A stretch of DNA of 64,000 nt. Origin: CAZQRW01 sp964596115 (GTDB taxonomy: Bacteria; Hydrothermota; UBA3072; B12-G15). The stretch covers positions 1 to 64,000 of the forward strand of contig CAZQRW010000002.1 of assembly GCA_964596115.1 (NCBI GenBank), read 5' to 3'. Each line of letters starts with the position of its first letter. Positions within the stretch are counted from its first letter, which is position 1. The translations under genes and the position numbers were made by a program. Positions 9,937 to 19,200 of this stretch are shown one piece after another. The notes beneath the pieces were generated by a model. It made no database searches and had not been told where the DNA came from. It saw only the letters and a list, made by a program, of their open reading frames with translations.

Positions 9937-9964
9937 ATCATACAGAAATTCAAATTCCTTTCAA
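9937..9964 (-). promoter_or_regulatory. Promoter upstream of the FemAB-like gene
   Basis: Minus strand TTGAAA (9959-9964), 16-nt spacer, TATGAT (9937-9942). The -10 ends 18 nt before the TTG start, leaving room for the visible AGGAG. Confidence 0.5.
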
Positions 9965-9982
9965 GTAAGATTTAGATGAAAT

Positions 9983-11239
9983 CTACCATATCTCGATTAT
10001 TCTGCTCTTCCTTTCTGGCTCTTTGTTCTTTATTTCAAAACTGTCTATAATTTGTCTCTTTAGTAATTCAGAGTACTTTTTGGTATAAACTATTGCAAGG
10101 GGCTCATTCTTTTTTATTTCTTCCCCTTCCTTCTTCAATATATAGATACCAGCTCCATAATCAACATCGTCTTCCTTCCTTACCCTCCCTGCCCCTGCTA
10201 AAACAGCAGCCATACCTATTTTATAGGCATCAATAGACTGAACAATACCCCCTCTCTCTGAATTGATTTCATAAGTGTTCTGATCTATAGCAATATTATT
10301 AATATTACCCCCCTGCATCTTAACCATTTCTGAAAACCTCTCATATGCTTTTTTGCTTTTCAGAACTTTCCTCACATCTCTTTTAATACCTGCAAGTCCT
10401 ATCATCCCATCTGCAAGTGCAGATGCAACTTCTACAACGTCTTCAGGACCTCCCCCCTTCAATACATCTATGGCTTCGAGAACCTCTGGACCGTTACCAA
10501 CAGCCCTTCCGAGAGGTGAATCCATAGATGTGAAGTATATCTTTATCTTTACACCAAGTCTTTCCGATACTCCCATCATATATTCTGCCAGTTTTTTTGC
10601 ACTATCCATATTTTTCATAAATGCGCCTCTCCCTACCTTTAAGTCTATCACAAGACCATCAAGATCCTCTGATAATTTCTTGGACATAATACTTGATGTT
10701 ATAAGGGGGATAGATTCGACAGTCCCTGTAACATCCCTTATGGCATAGAGTACTCTATCGACAGGTGCAATATTCTCTGTCTGAGAAATTATAGCACACC
10801 CAACATTCTTTAATATTTGCTTGAATTCACTATCATTAAGCCCTGTTTTATATCCCTCAATGGCATTCATCTTATCAACAGTACCTCCAGTATGACCCAA
10901 CCCCCTTCCAGAAATCATAGGTACTGTGATTCCGAGATACGCAGCAACAGGTGCGACTATAAGACTTACCTTGTCTCCAACGCCACCCGTGGAGTGCTTA
11001 TCTATCTTCTTACCAGGAATATCTGAAAGGTCTATTTTTACACCTGATCCTATCATATATTTTGTAAGAAAAAATGTCTCATTGAAATCCATACCTCGAA
11101 AATATATGGCCATAAGTAACGCTGATATTTGGTATTCCTTTATAGTTCTGGATTTAACAGAATTAACAAAATATTTTATTTCATCCTCGCTTAGTTTTTC
11201 CCCATCTCTCTTTTTTCTTATTATATCAATTATATTCAT
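9983..11239 (-). CDS. deoA: Pyrimidine-nucleoside (thymidine) phosphorylase
   Basis: 418 residues. Catalyses phosphorolysis of thymidine/uridine to the free base and (deoxy)ribose-1-phosphate. The signature of the glycosyltransferase 3/thymidine phosphorylase family is clear: DKHSTGGVGDKVSLIVAP (phosphate-binding Lys, Ser and Thr), SGRGLGHTGGTVDKM, ITSSIMSKKLSEDLDGLV, and the C-terminal PYNP domain (GAGIYILKKEGEEIKKNEPL). The open frame extends 19 codons upstream but into the end of the binding-protein gene; the ATG at 11239 gives the family N-terminus (MNIIDIIRKKRDGEKLS), follows a GGAAG, and sits 10 nt after the upstream stop. Last gene of the long secreted-protein/ABC-importer train; it would feed imported pyrimidine nucleosides into central metabolism. 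Confidence 0.95.
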   Translation of the reverse strand: MNIIDIIRKKRDGEKLSEDEIKYFVNSVKSRTIKEYQISALLMAIYFRGMDFNETFFLTKYMIGSGVKIDLSDIPGKKIDKHSTGGVGDKVSLIVAPVAAYLGITVPMISGRGLGHTGGTVDKMNAIEGYKTGLNDSEFKQILKNVGCAIISQTENIAPVDRVLYAIRDVTGTVESIPLITSSIMSKKLSEDLDGLVIDLKVGRGAFMKNMDSAKKLAEYMMGVSERLGVKIKIYFTSMDSPLGRAVGNGPEVLEAIDVLKGGGPEDVVEVASALADGMIGLAGIKRDVRKVLKSKKAYERFSEMVKMQGGNINNIAIDQNTYEINSERGGIVQSIDAYKIGMAAVLAGAGRVRKEDDVDYGAGIYILKKEGEEIKKNEPLAIVYTKKYSELLKRQIIDSFEIKNKEPERKSRIIEIW

Positions 11240-11249
11240 TACTTCCTTC

Positions 11250-12491
11250 TCACTCCTGCTCCATAATCCTTTTAACTTCTTTAGCCGCTCTATCAAGAGA
11301 TTCTTTCACATCCATCCCTCCCCTTAAAGGGGGTTCAAGACCAACCTGCGATAGGAGTTTTCTTCCAATATACCATTGTGGATAAACAGGCTCTGTTCTT
11401 GCATAGGAAAGCTGTTTCCATACCTCCCTTAGCCCGGGGACTTCTTTAAACCTCTCCTGTACTTCTTTTATCTTAAGAGAAGACTTCCGTACTGGAACAT
11501 AACCCGTCTTCAGTGCCCATTCTGCCTGTATTTTTGGAGAGGTAAACCACTTTATAAATTGCCAGGCTGCCTTTTTTTCTTTCTCACCTGCCCTTTCAAA
11601 GATTGCTATATTCGTTCCCATTATGAAAACGGCCTTCTTTTCGCCTTCAGGAACAGGTGCCATACCTATCGTAAAATCGGGGTTATTTCTTTTCATAAAT
11701 GCATATGAGACAGAACTTCCTTCAACAAGGGCAACCATACCTGAGAGAAACTCATCCTGATGCTGATAGCCAGTGGTAAGATGTGCAACCTTATACTTAT
11801 ACAGAAGATCCTTAAGGTATTGTAAAGCTTTTCTCCCAGCTTCTGAATTGAAAACTGGTTTTCTATCCTTATCTAATAATTCACCACCAAATGCATAGAG
11901 TAACTGTTCAAACATTCCTACAGTAACACCAAATGCAGTACCCTTTGTTCTATCTGAGGTCAATTTTATAAGCACATCTCTAAGTTCATCATATGTTTTT
12001 GGGAATCTTTTTATACCCTTTGCCTTAAACATTTCGACATTGTAAAAATATGCCATAACACTCTTATTAAAAGGAATTGTAACGAGCTGGGAATCAAAGG
12101 TGTTATCCCGTATAAACACATTATAGAAATCTGGTAGTTCCTTCTGAAACAAAGTGTCCTTTTTAATAAAACTATCAGCAGGAACAAGTACATGTGCCTT
12201 GTAAAGACTCGTTGTCCAGGATTCATAGACCTGTGCAATTGTCGGCGTCTTTCTCGCAAGTATTGATGCCATTATTTTCTGTGAAAGTGCATTGTAATTG
12301 CCCATACCAATAGAGACAATTTTTATAGAATCCTGCATCGTATTGAAATCGTTTATAAGATTATCCAGTGCCCGTCCAAGGGGTCCACCCATTGCATGCC
12401 AGAATGTAACCTTAACTACTGATGTTTCTTTTTTCCCCTTGCAACCCGACAGAAAAATTAAAATTAAAAGAACAGGAATAATTTTTCTCAC
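11250..12491 (-). CDS. ABC transporter substrate-binding lipoprotein (UgpB/MalE class)
   Basis: 413 residues. A lipoprotein signal (MRKIIPVLLILIFLSGCKGK, lipobox LSGC) precedes a COG1653-type binding protein: VTFWHAMGGPLGRAL, IPFNKSVMAYFYNVEMFKAKG, ERAGEKEKKAAWQFIKWFTS and WALKTGYVPVRKSS are typical. A longer in-frame reading to 12686 is not credible because it lies inside the permease gene; the GTG at 12491 overlaps the permease stop as GTGA and begins directly at the signal peptide. It would deliver a solute to the two downstream-encoded-type permeases just upstream. Family members usually bind sugars or glycerol-3-phosphate, but the position next to a nucleoside phosphorylase raises a nucleoside as an alternative. 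No ATPase gene is in this train. Confidence 0.9.
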   Translation of the reverse strand: MRKIIPVLLILIFLSGCKGKKETSVVKVTFWHAMGGPLGRALDNLINDFNTMQDSIKIVSIGMGNYNALSQKIMASILARKTPTIAQVYESWTTSLYKAHVLVPADSFIKKDTLFQKELPDFYNVFIRDNTFDSQLVTIPFNKSVMAYFYNVEMFKAKGIKRFPKTYDELRDVLIKLTSDRTKGTAFGVTVGMFEQLLYAFGGELLDKDRKPVFNSEAGRKALQYLKDLLYKYKVAHLTTGYQHQDEFLSGMVALVEGSSVSYAFMKRNNPDFTIGMAPVPEGEKKAVFIMGTNIAIFERAGEKEKKAAWQFIKWFTSPKIQAEWALKTGYVPVRKSSLKIKEVQERFKEVPGLREVWKQLSYARTEPVYPQWYIGRKLLSQVGLEPPLRGGMDVKESLDRAAKEVKRIMEQE

Positions 12492-13306
12492 TCTTTTATT
12501 CCACTCCTCATATATGATTCCATTATCCTCTTCTGGAAAATAAAAAACAGTATTATAACGGGTAGAACCACTATCGTTGATGCAGCAGAAAGAAGGGTAT
12601 AATTTGTACTTTCCTCCTGCATAAAGTAAGCGAGACCAACCTGCACAGGCCTTATAATATCTCTGTTTGTCATAACTAACGGCCATATAAATGAGTTCCA
12701 GCTCGCAATCAAATTAAAGATTGTAATGGTGATAATAGCAGGCTTTACAAGGGGAAGGGCAATCCTCCATAGAAATCCCATAGGTGTACAACCGTCAATA
12801 ATTGCCGCCTCTAAGAGAGAAATTGGAACAGTCTTAAAGTGTTGTCTCAGAAAAAATATATTGAATGCACTCACAATCCATGGAATGATAAGGGCTAAAT
12901 AAGTATCAAGCCAACCAAAACTTGCAAGAATTAAATAACCTGGAATTATATAAACAGGCATAGGGACCATCATAACAGCAAGAAATGATAAAAATACAAT
13001 ATCCTTCCCTTTATAATTATAGAAGGCAAAGGAAAAGGCAGCCAAAGAGGTTGTTAATAGTACTCCAATAAGTGTAGAGATCGCAATAAAAATTGTATTT
13101 AAAAAATATCTTCCAAAAGGTGCCACCTTCATTGCCTCCACATAATTAGTGAATTTTAATGTGTGGGGAATCCAGGAAGGTGGAAATCGAACTGCCTCCT
13201 GTGGCGCCTTCAAGGATGTGGTTACCATCCAGTAAAATGGTATGAGCGATACAATTGCCCCAATGATCAACAATACATACACCAGAATAACCCTTCTTCT
13301 ACTCAT
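12488..13306 (-). CDS. ABC transporter permease, MalG/UgpE type
   Basis: 272 residues with six transmembrane segments. The EAA loop that docks the ATPase is EAAIIDGCTPMGFLWRIALP near residue 165. N-terminal MSRRRVILVYVLLIIGAIVS and the segment PHTLKFTNYVEAM are typical of CUT1 family permeases. Overlaps the MalF-type gene by 8 nt and the binding protein by 4 nt, so the three are one transport unit. The missing ATPase is presumably a shared MsmX-like protein encoded elsewhere. Confidence 0.92.
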   Translation of the reverse strand: MSRRRVILVYVLLIIGAIVSLIPFYWMVTTSLKAPQEAVRFPPSWIPHTLKFTNYVEAMKVAPFGRYFLNTIFIAISTLIGVLLTTSLAAFSFAFYNYKGKDIVFLSFLAVMMVPMPVYIIPGYLILASFGWLDTYLALIIPWIVSAFNIFFLRQHFKTVPISLLEAAIIDGCTPMGFLWRIALPLVKPAIITITIFNLIASWNSFIWPLVMTNRDIIRPVQVGLAYFMQEESTNYTLLSAASTIVVLPVIILFFIFQKRIMESYMRSGIKE

Positions 13307-14237
13307 AATGCACCCTCGGTTCTATTACCTTCTTCTGCACAACCGTTAAGGAAAGAATCATAAGGAAAAGCACCATGCTAACAGCACTTGCATACCCAAA
13401 TCTCGAAAAATTAAAGGCATTATCAAATATACTATATACAAGAACATTTGTAGTACCGAGAGGTCCTCCTGGTGGAGGGCCTGTCATAAGCCAGACAGGT
13501 GCAAAGACTTGAAACGAAACTATTGTTGTCATAATAAGGACATAAAATGTTGTTGGAGTAAGCATAGGCCATGTTATTCTTCTAAAAACCGTTGGAGAGG
13601 ATGCTCCATCAATTAATGCTGCCTCGTAGTATTCCTTTGGTATATTTTGTAATCCAGCAAGAAAAATAATTATGTTATACCCCAACCCCTTCCAGACAGC
13701 CATCAAGACAAGTGAAAACAATGCAAGACTCGGACCCTTTATCCCTACTGGTAGGGATCTTCCAACAATTAACTCAAATATCCCCCTCCATTCGGAGAGC
13801 CATTTTAGTGGATGAAGGTGAAGCATCTTTAATATATAGTTGGCTAATCCAAGGTCAGGATGATATATCCATTTCCAGATGATAGAAATTGCAACAATAG
13901 ATGTAACAACTGGTAAAAAATAACTTGTCCTGAAAAAACCAATCCCCTTCAATTTATTATTGAGGAGGATTGCAAAAAACAGAGATATAAATAGGCTCAA
14001 AGGAACGACAAGCACTGCATACCATAAAGTATTCCCAAGGGATTGATAAAAATAATGATCCCGGAGTATAGTTACATAATTCTTGAACCAGACAACCTTT
14101 TCAGGTCCCCCCATCCCCCACTTATAAAAGCTTACCCTGAAGACATATAGAAGTGGATAAAATCTGAAAATTAAAAGGATTATTACTGCAGGAAGAAGTA
14201 AAAGTAATCCATGGTATGGCTTAAGTGCCTTCCTCAT
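13299..14237 (-). CDS. ABC transporter permease, MalF/UgpA type
   Basis: 312 residues, six or seven transmembrane segments. EAA loop EAALIDGASSPTVFRRITWP near residue 215; the family segment FFRTSYFLPVVTSIVAISI is present near 100. Pairs with the following MalG-type permease (8-nt overlap). ATG overlaps the stop of the 5'-nucleotidase-like gene (ATGA). Length and topology are normal for CUT1 importers; substrate unknown. Confidence 0.92.
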   Translation of the reverse strand: MRKALKPYHGLLLLLPAVIILLIFRFYPLLYVFRVSFYKWGMGGPEKVVWFKNYVTILRDHYFYQSLGNTLWYAVLVVPLSLFISLFFAILLNNKLKGIGFFRTSYFLPVVTSIVAISIIWKWIYHPDLGLANYILKMLHLHPLKWLSEWRGIFELIVGRSLPVGIKGPSLALFSLVLMAVWKGLGYNIIIFLAGLQNIPKEYYEAALIDGASSPTVFRRITWPMLTPTTFYVLIMTTIVSFQVFAPVWLMTGPPPGGPLGTTNVLVYSIFDNAFNFSRFGYASAVSMVLFLMILSLTVVQKKVIEPRVHYE

Positions 14238-15106
14238 CTCTCCACTATGCCAAGAACCTTCTTATCCATATAAAATTCTTCTGCAAAAAGGGTTACTATT
14301 TTCCCTCTATAACCAGCAAGTACTTTATTATTTTTATCATAGAATAGATTTAAAATACCTGCCGAACTAAAATTAGTATATCCCTTGTATAAAATAGTGT
14401 GATTCTTTGGGGTCTCAAATGGAGTCTTCATCGGTCTTCCTCTTTCACTTGAACCAATGATTACATCAATCCCCGGGATTGAATCAGCAATCGTGCTATC
14501 TTTAGTAAAACCTGCATCTGAAAGGAGAATTATTATGTCTGCTCCACTATTCCGCATATCCCTCACCATGTTCTCAATGGCAGGATACACATCCATTAGC
14601 TCATATTCCTCCCTCACATTAGAGGGTACGAATAAATTAGTATATAGTGTAGTAATCCCACCTATACCAATTTTAACCCCCTCCCTCTCCATCATAATAT
14701 ACGGCTTTCTTAATGTAGAAGAGAGAATATTTGCAGAAAGAAATGGGGTACCTGCATTTCGTATGACATCCATCAGATAATCAACTCCAAATGAAAGTTC
14801 GTTGGTTCCTATGAGGACTGCATCAAATTTGCATGCCTTCAGGAAGCCAGAAATCTCCTCTGATGGCAGGTAATCACCAGGAAAATTGAAGGGGAAAAGA
14901 TTACCAGAAGATAACACAACAGGATCCTTACCTTCCTTTTTTTCAAATTCGATTAGGGTCTTAAAGGAAGCAGCATCTCCTAACGGTGGAGGCATTTCCA
15001 AATCCATAAAATACGCATAGGATGGGGCTAAGGAACCAAACGCATTATTGGTGAATACAATTTCCACATTTGCCAAATTAGAAGACAGCAGAAATAAAAT
15101 TATCAT
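14234..15106 (-). CDS. Secreted 5'-nucleotidase/metallophosphoesterase homologue lacking the metal ligands
   Basis: 290 residues. The fold signature of UshA/CpdB-type 5'-nucleotidases runs through the protein in the right order and spacing, but each metal-binding motif is altered: TNNAFG (19-24) where the family has TNDxHG; LSSGN (65-69) for the GD motif; GTNELS (100-105) for GNHEFD; LSDAG (195-199) for SHxG; GSSERG (218-223) for GHxH. The C-terminal nucleotide-binding domain of UshA is absent. The start MIILFLLSSNLANVE looks like a short signal peptide. It sits 3 nt after a secreted PLD nuclease and overlaps an ABC permease gene (ATGA). A non-catalytic binding or scaffold role is the simplest reading; activity should not be assumed. 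Confidence 0.8.
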   Translation of the reverse strand: MIILFLLSSNLANVEIVFTNNAFGSLAPSYAYFMDLEMPPPLGDAASFKTLIEFEKKEGKDPVVLSSGNLFPFNFPGDYLPSEEISGFLKACKFDAVLIGTNELSFGVDYLMDVIRNAGTPFLSANILSSTLRKPYIMMEREGVKIGIGGITTLYTNLFVPSNVREEYELMDVYPAIENMVRDMRNSGADIIILLSDAGFTKDSTIADSIPGIDVIIGSSERGRPMKTPFETPKNHTILYKGYTNFSSAGILNLFYDKNNKVLAGYRGKIVTLFAEEFYMDKKVLGIVER

Positions 15107-15109
15107 ACC

Positions 15110-15658
15110 TTAATCCCCTTTTTTCAATGCCTTTAGCGGCTGCTTGACAGTAGAGACCCTGAGTAGATCTGAAAAGAACTTTTCCAGCCTTTCTGCAAGT
15201 GGTCTTGATTTTACCAAAAGCGAAGTTTCATTATTATGAACAAAGGCATAGTATGTCCAATTCGTTGAACCTACTATACAGTAAAGGGTATCAATTATAA
15301 CGATCTTACTGTGAGTGGTAATATCAGGTGGATCCCACCAAACCTTCACACCACCACTCCTCAAATAATCGGCTGTAATCTGATTTTTACGTGTATTGCT
15401 TGTATTCCAGTCAGATGCATCCAGTATTACCCTTATCTTTACGCCCCTCTTTACTGCATCAAACATCGCACTATACACCTCCCTGTCAGGTCCTCCTGTA
15501 TACTGTGGATAGTATCCTGCAGAGTACATTGCTACATCGATGGTCTTCTCAGCGTTTTTTATAGATTTGACAAGATTCGGGATATACTCTCTGTTCCCTA
15601 TATATTCAATATCCTCAGCACTAAACCCTATTGTGAATATTAGTAAGATGTATGCCAT
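15110..15658 (-). CDS. Secreted phospholipase D-family nuclease (single HKD motif)
   Basis: 182 residues. One HKD motif, HSKIVIIDTLYCIVGSTNWT (His116, Lys118, Asp123, then GSTNWT), is intact. Single-HKD proteins of this size (Nuc/EDTA-resistant endonuclease type) act as dimers on DNA or RNA through a phosphohistidine intermediate without metal. The N-terminus MAYILLIFTIGFSAED is a short signal-like stretch, so it likely works in the periplasm or outside. The ATG follows the upstream barrel-gene stop by 1 nt, with its AGGGGATGG serving as ribosome site. The neighbours (OB-fold proteins, helix-hairpin-helix/barrel, nucleotidase homologue, nucleoside phosphorylase) fit nucleic acid breakdown. 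A phospholipase activity cannot be excluded. Confidence 0.85.
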   Translation of the reverse strand: MAYILLIFTIGFSAEDIEYIGNREYIPNLVKSIKNAEKTIDVAMYSAGYYPQYTGGPDREVYSAMFDAVKRGVKIRVILDASDWNTSNTRKNQITADYLRSGGVKVWWDPPDITTHSKIVIIDTLYCIVGSTNWTYYAFVHNNETSLLVKSRPLAERLEKFFSDLLRVSTVKQPLKALKKGD

Positions 15659-15659
15659 T

Positions 15660-16778
15660 TTACCATCCCCTTTTGTAGGTTAAACTTAACAATGTTGAAG
15701 TTTCGTCAAAGTATAAATCGTTCAATCCAGTTCCAAGGTTTAACTCATCTCCTTTGTAGGAAAGTCCTGAAAAATTAAACCCAAACCCAAGCTCATTTAA
15801 GCCAGCTCTGTATCCGAGGCCAAAGGTATATGTGCCCCTTGTCAAAGAAGAATTCGCATAAATATTACTATACATATAGCCAAGCCTTATAAGAATGTTA
15901 GAGGTTAGTAGATGCTCAACACCAAAATGAAATGATTCAACATTATCAAGATTCTCTTTTACACCATCCTTTGTTAAAACTGACCAGGGAATATATGAAA
16001 GCTGGAAATAAATCTTCGCAGGAAGAGGGCCAGGGAAAAAGTAGTCAATTCCAAAGGCATATTGCTCTGGATAATTTATATCCGCTACCGTATCCTTTGA
16101 GATCTTAATAGCAGTACCATATACAAAACCAATGGTCAAATTCTTAATCGGACTTAAGGTCAAGCCTCCATAGTAACCATTACCCTTTATACTATAATTT
16201 GAATGATTGATAGTAGTATCTGTATCAGTATAATGTTCGTAATTATAAACATCATTTCCCCTTATAATTCTTACTCCTCCTCCGATGCCAATCCATTTAT
16301 ATTTGAATCCAATGTTTGGAGTAAACGAAAATCCATTCAAATCAACTGTCTCATTTTCTGTCAGAATTACCCTATAAAACTCATCCCTCTCAGTATTTTC
16401 ATAACTGTACTTTCCCGCCAGAATAGGGAAAAAGTCAAAGCCGATCTGAAGCATATTTTTAGGGATCCTAAAGGAAAAGGTGTATGGGCCTGCAAGAAAA
16501 TAGGTGTTATCCGCCACAGTTGTATTACCCACGGTATTATCAAAACTATCAAACACCCTCTTACTCCTTCTCTCTGTAGGCATCAACAAGGACCCATCAA
16601 CCAACACCTGAGCATTTTGCAAGAAATATCCTGGGTTGGCAGTAGATACTACCCAAACATCTCCCACACCGTTCATAGAGGCGTCAAGCACAAAATTAAA
16701 ATTCCCATAATTCGTAGCCTCCGCAATACCACCAAAAAGAACGAAAGAAACAAAGACTAAAAGTATTGTTTTACGCAT
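15660..16778 (-). CDS. Outer-membrane beta-barrel protein (PorV/UPF0164-like)
   Basis: 372 residues. A normal signal peptide (MRKTILLVFVSFVLFGGIAE, then A) is followed by a region resembling the N-terminus of PorV/PorQ-like proteins, though the usual AMGMGGA-type motif is weak (LDASMNGVGDVWVV). The rest alternates hydrophobic and polar residues with many aromatic girdle residues and glycine turns (TFGLGYRAGLNELGFGFNFS) and ends in strand-like LLSLTYKRGW, as expected for an outer-membrane barrel. Flanked 1 nt each side by the helix-hairpin-helix/barrel gene and the PLD nuclease gene. Possibly a T9SS accessory or a pore; function not identified. Confidence 0.7.
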   Translation of the reverse strand: MRKTILLVFVSFVLFGGIAEATNYGNFNFVLDASMNGVGDVWVVSTANPGYFLQNAQVLVDGSLLMPTERRSKRVFDSFDNTVGNTTVADNTYFLAGPYTFSFRIPKNMLQIGFDFFPILAGKYSYENTERDEFYRVILTENETVDLNGFSFTPNIGFKYKWIGIGGGVRIIRGNDVYNYEHYTDTDTTINHSNYSIKGNGYYGGLTLSPIKNLTIGFVYGTAIKISKDTVADINYPEQYAFGIDYFFPGPLPAKIYFQLSYIPWSVLTKDGVKENLDNVESFHFGVEHLLTSNILIRLGYMYSNIYANSSLTRGTYTFGLGYRAGLNELGFGFNFSGLSYKGDELNLGTGLNDLYFDETSTLLSLTYKRGW

Positions 16779-16779
16779 A

Positions 16780-19200
16780 TTACCACCACCATATAATTTG
16801 AAGGTTTCCAGTATAATTTGTCTTATTATCTACAAATCCATTTATTAAGGTCGGGGTGCCATTTTCGTAATGATATTCTCCGTTAGAGTATTCAAGCCCA
16901 ACGTGATTGTATTCAGTATATTTTCTTCTGAACTTAAGTCTTAAAAACAGATTATCAGAAACTCTGTCAATAAATGAAACAAAAAATTTATTTCCGTTAC
17001 CATAGAGAAAGTCAATACCTGTATCTTCAAAAATCCACTGACTCATATCATCCGTCTTCCATATCGCACTCCCCAGATAAGTAGATAGTCTCTCTGAAAA
17101 ACGATGTTCAAAGACAAGTGATATATACCCGCCATCCATAACCTCATCCTCTGTGTATTTTAAGGAGGACTGAAGATGAACCCATCCGTATCTCGCCCTG
17201 AAATCTATATAATCATAGTCAGTTAGCAGGGCATATATCCTGAAAGTAAATTCATTTGTCACAGATTTGGTAGGGGTTGTGGGTCTCTCCCTCCACTTTG
17301 CCTGATATTTGTGTTTAATCCTTATCCTTAAAGGATAGATTGGCCTATATTCAAGTTCGCTTTGCACTCTAACATTAGGCAAACCTATCGCAAGATTTTT
17401 CCAGACATCCACATATGCCCTGGTAATAGTAAAATGTCTATTTATCCTGTACCTCGTCTCCACATAAAGTCCATCCTCAGGTTTTGGGGCAGGATAGTTC
17501 TGCATATCGGAATAAAATGGATCAAGCAATCTATAGGGCTTCTCAAAGGGCGTATCATCAAATCTCTTCTGCTCCATAAATGGCCTTGCATAAGGGTTAT
17601 CGTAACCAACATCATAATGCCTCTTCCTGAAAAGAACATAAATATTATTGTATTGAACAATTCCACCAAAGATATAAGCATTAGAAGGTACCCCTGTAAA
17701 CTGGTGAACAAATTCTCCCTCAATTCCAAAATTATTTATCACAGTCCTCCCGGATATGCCACCAAACTTCTTTTCCCTTCCATTTGTCATATCAAGATAT
17801 GTTGGGGTAATCAATTCATCTGCGTCATACTTAAACTCTACATCTTCCCTTGAAATTTTGAATGGCTTATCAGTATGTATTTTAAGCCCATTTAACGAAA
17901 TGTATGTTCCAAAAGGAATGAAAAAAAGGTTGGAAAGGTCCACTCCAAAACTTCCACCGTAGAATTCCTCATTGAATTTATCCTTGAACTCTGAGAGGTT
18001 ATATGGATTTGTAAAATAAAGATTGATTGTTGAATCCCTATTCAAAATACCATCCTTTTTATCCATAGAGTAAAAAGATATAAGTTTAAATCTCTTATAA
18101 CGAGAAAGTAATCCCGTTCCCCGAGCGGCAAACTCCTGCGACGAAGTTATATCACCGTAGACACCCTCCGCCTTTTCTATCGACCTTGCAAGCATATCAT
18201 CCACGTTTTGAAACATTACTCCCTGCCCTATTGTTACATTGTAGTTACCGACATAAAGTTTATCTATGGGGCCAATATTGATAAGTCCAATATAACCCTT
18301 ATAGTTATTTGACCCATCTGGCATTTCTCCTGCCCTTACACCGAGAGAAAGCCTATCCCCATAATCTGTCCTTGCCCTTACAAAAATCTTCCGCATATAG
18401 TTGTTACTCAATGCCTCTTCCTTTTCATTCTCCAATCTCTCCATAAGTTTTTTCATATTTTCTCTATCCCAACCAGCAGAATCCATTCTCTGATAGGCAT
18501 ACGTTGTGTCTGAATTGAATGTGTCTAAAACAGGATCATAGTCTATACTGTTGAATAGAGAGTTTACATAATCAACTGTACCATCCACATTCTTCCCTCC
18601 CATATCCTCCATATCTTCTCGTGAAAACCAGTCAACATTTGCCTTCCCAAAACCTACCCATTTCTTTGGTTTTTGCTCTTCAGAGGTAACGATAAAATCC
18701 CTTATATTTCTGTAGCCATAACTTGTTAAATATGGTGCATATCGAAGATCTGAAGAATACCTTATATTTTTCCATGTCCTTACATAGTTGATGGCAGATA
18801 CTGCATCCACAAGGTTCACCCTGCTCAACATAAGTATATCGTCTATATGAACCCTGTTTATATTCATAGGTTTTATTGTTAATGCCTCCCATTCATCCAT
18901 TAAGGCCTCGGAGGGTCTTTCTTCTGATGCAAGCCTCTCCTGTATCTGTTCAATATAGTAAGGAATATTCTTTATCTCAGGTGGTTTCTTGATTATAATA
19001 AGATCCTTTAATTTTTTGAACTCCTCTGGTTTCAAGATGTCATATAACTCATAATAAGATGAAATATATTTATGGGTTTCCCTATACTCATATAACTTCT
19101 CTGCTGATGCATCTGAAATGGGAAGCAGCTTTATCTCATTAATGGATGCCCTATTTATGTCAAGGGGCATTGTAACCGAGATTAGTAGTATCCATATCAT
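16780..19200 (-). CDS. Helix-hairpin-helix protein with C-terminal outer-membrane beta-barrel
   Basis: 806 residues. After a short hydrophobic start (MIWILLISVTMP) come helix-hairpin-helix units of the ComEA type: LDINRASINEIKLLPISDAS near residue 13 and MNINRVHIDDILMLSRVNLV near 112; a third degenerate unit follows near 150. From about residue 170 to the end it is a long series of amphipathic beta strands with GxxxG turns and many Tyr/Trp/Arg, ending LQIIWWW, a typical barrel terminus. Helix-hairpin-helix units in ComEA bind double-stranded DNA; a DNA-binding domain on an outer-membrane barrel would be placed to hold or pass DNA. Similar proteins occur in Bacteroidota-like genomes without known function. 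Overlaps the upstream PorV-like gene (ATGA). Confidence 0.75.
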   Translation of the reverse strand: MIWILLISVTMPLDINRASINEIKLLPISDASAEKLYEYRETHKYISSYYELYDILKPEEFKKLKDLIIIKKPPEIKNIPYYIEQIQERLASEERPSEALMDEWEALTIKPMNINRVHIDDILMLSRVNLVDAVSAINYVRTWKNIRYSSDLRYAPYLTSYGYRNIRDFIVTSEEQKPKKWVGFGKANVDWFSREDMEDMGGKNVDGTVDYVNSLFNSIDYDPVLDTFNSDTTYAYQRMDSAGWDRENMKKLMERLENEKEEALSNNYMRKIFVRARTDYGDRLSLGVRAGEMPDGSNNYKGYIGLINIGPIDKLYVGNYNVTIGQGVMFQNVDDMLARSIEKAEGVYGDITSSQEFAARGTGLLSRYKRFKLISFYSMDKKDGILNRDSTINLYFTNPYNLSEFKDKFNEEFYGGSFGVDLSNLFFIPFGTYISLNGLKIHTDKPFKISREDVEFKYDADELITPTYLDMTNGREKKFGGISGRTVINNFGIEGEFVHQFTGVPSNAYIFGGIVQYNNIYVLFRKRHYDVGYDNPYARPFMEQKRFDDTPFEKPYRLLDPFYSDMQNYPAPKPEDGLYVETRYRINRHFTITRAYVDVWKNLAIGLPNVRVQSELEYRPIYPLRIRIKHKYQAKWRERPTTPTKSVTNEFTFRIYALLTDYDYIDFRARYGWVHLQSSLKYTEDEVMDGGYISLVFEHRFSERLSTYLGSAIWKTDDMSQWIFEDTGIDFLYGNGNKFFVSFIDRVSDNLFLRLKFRRKYTEYNHVGLEYSNGEYHYENGTPTLINGFVDNKTNYTGNLQIIWWW

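Noticed and set aside
11240..11296. Longer deoA start at 11296
   Set aside because: Would overlap the binding-protein gene by 47 nt; ATG 11239 has the family N-terminus and a ribosome site.
10926..11327. Plus-strand ORF of 133 codons opposite deoA
   Set aside because: Antisense shadow of a well-supported gene, low-complexity product, no promoter or ribosome site.
12492..12686. Longer binding-protein start at 12686
   Set aside because: Adds 65 residues read from inside the permease gene and hides the lipoprotein signal that begins at GTG 12491.
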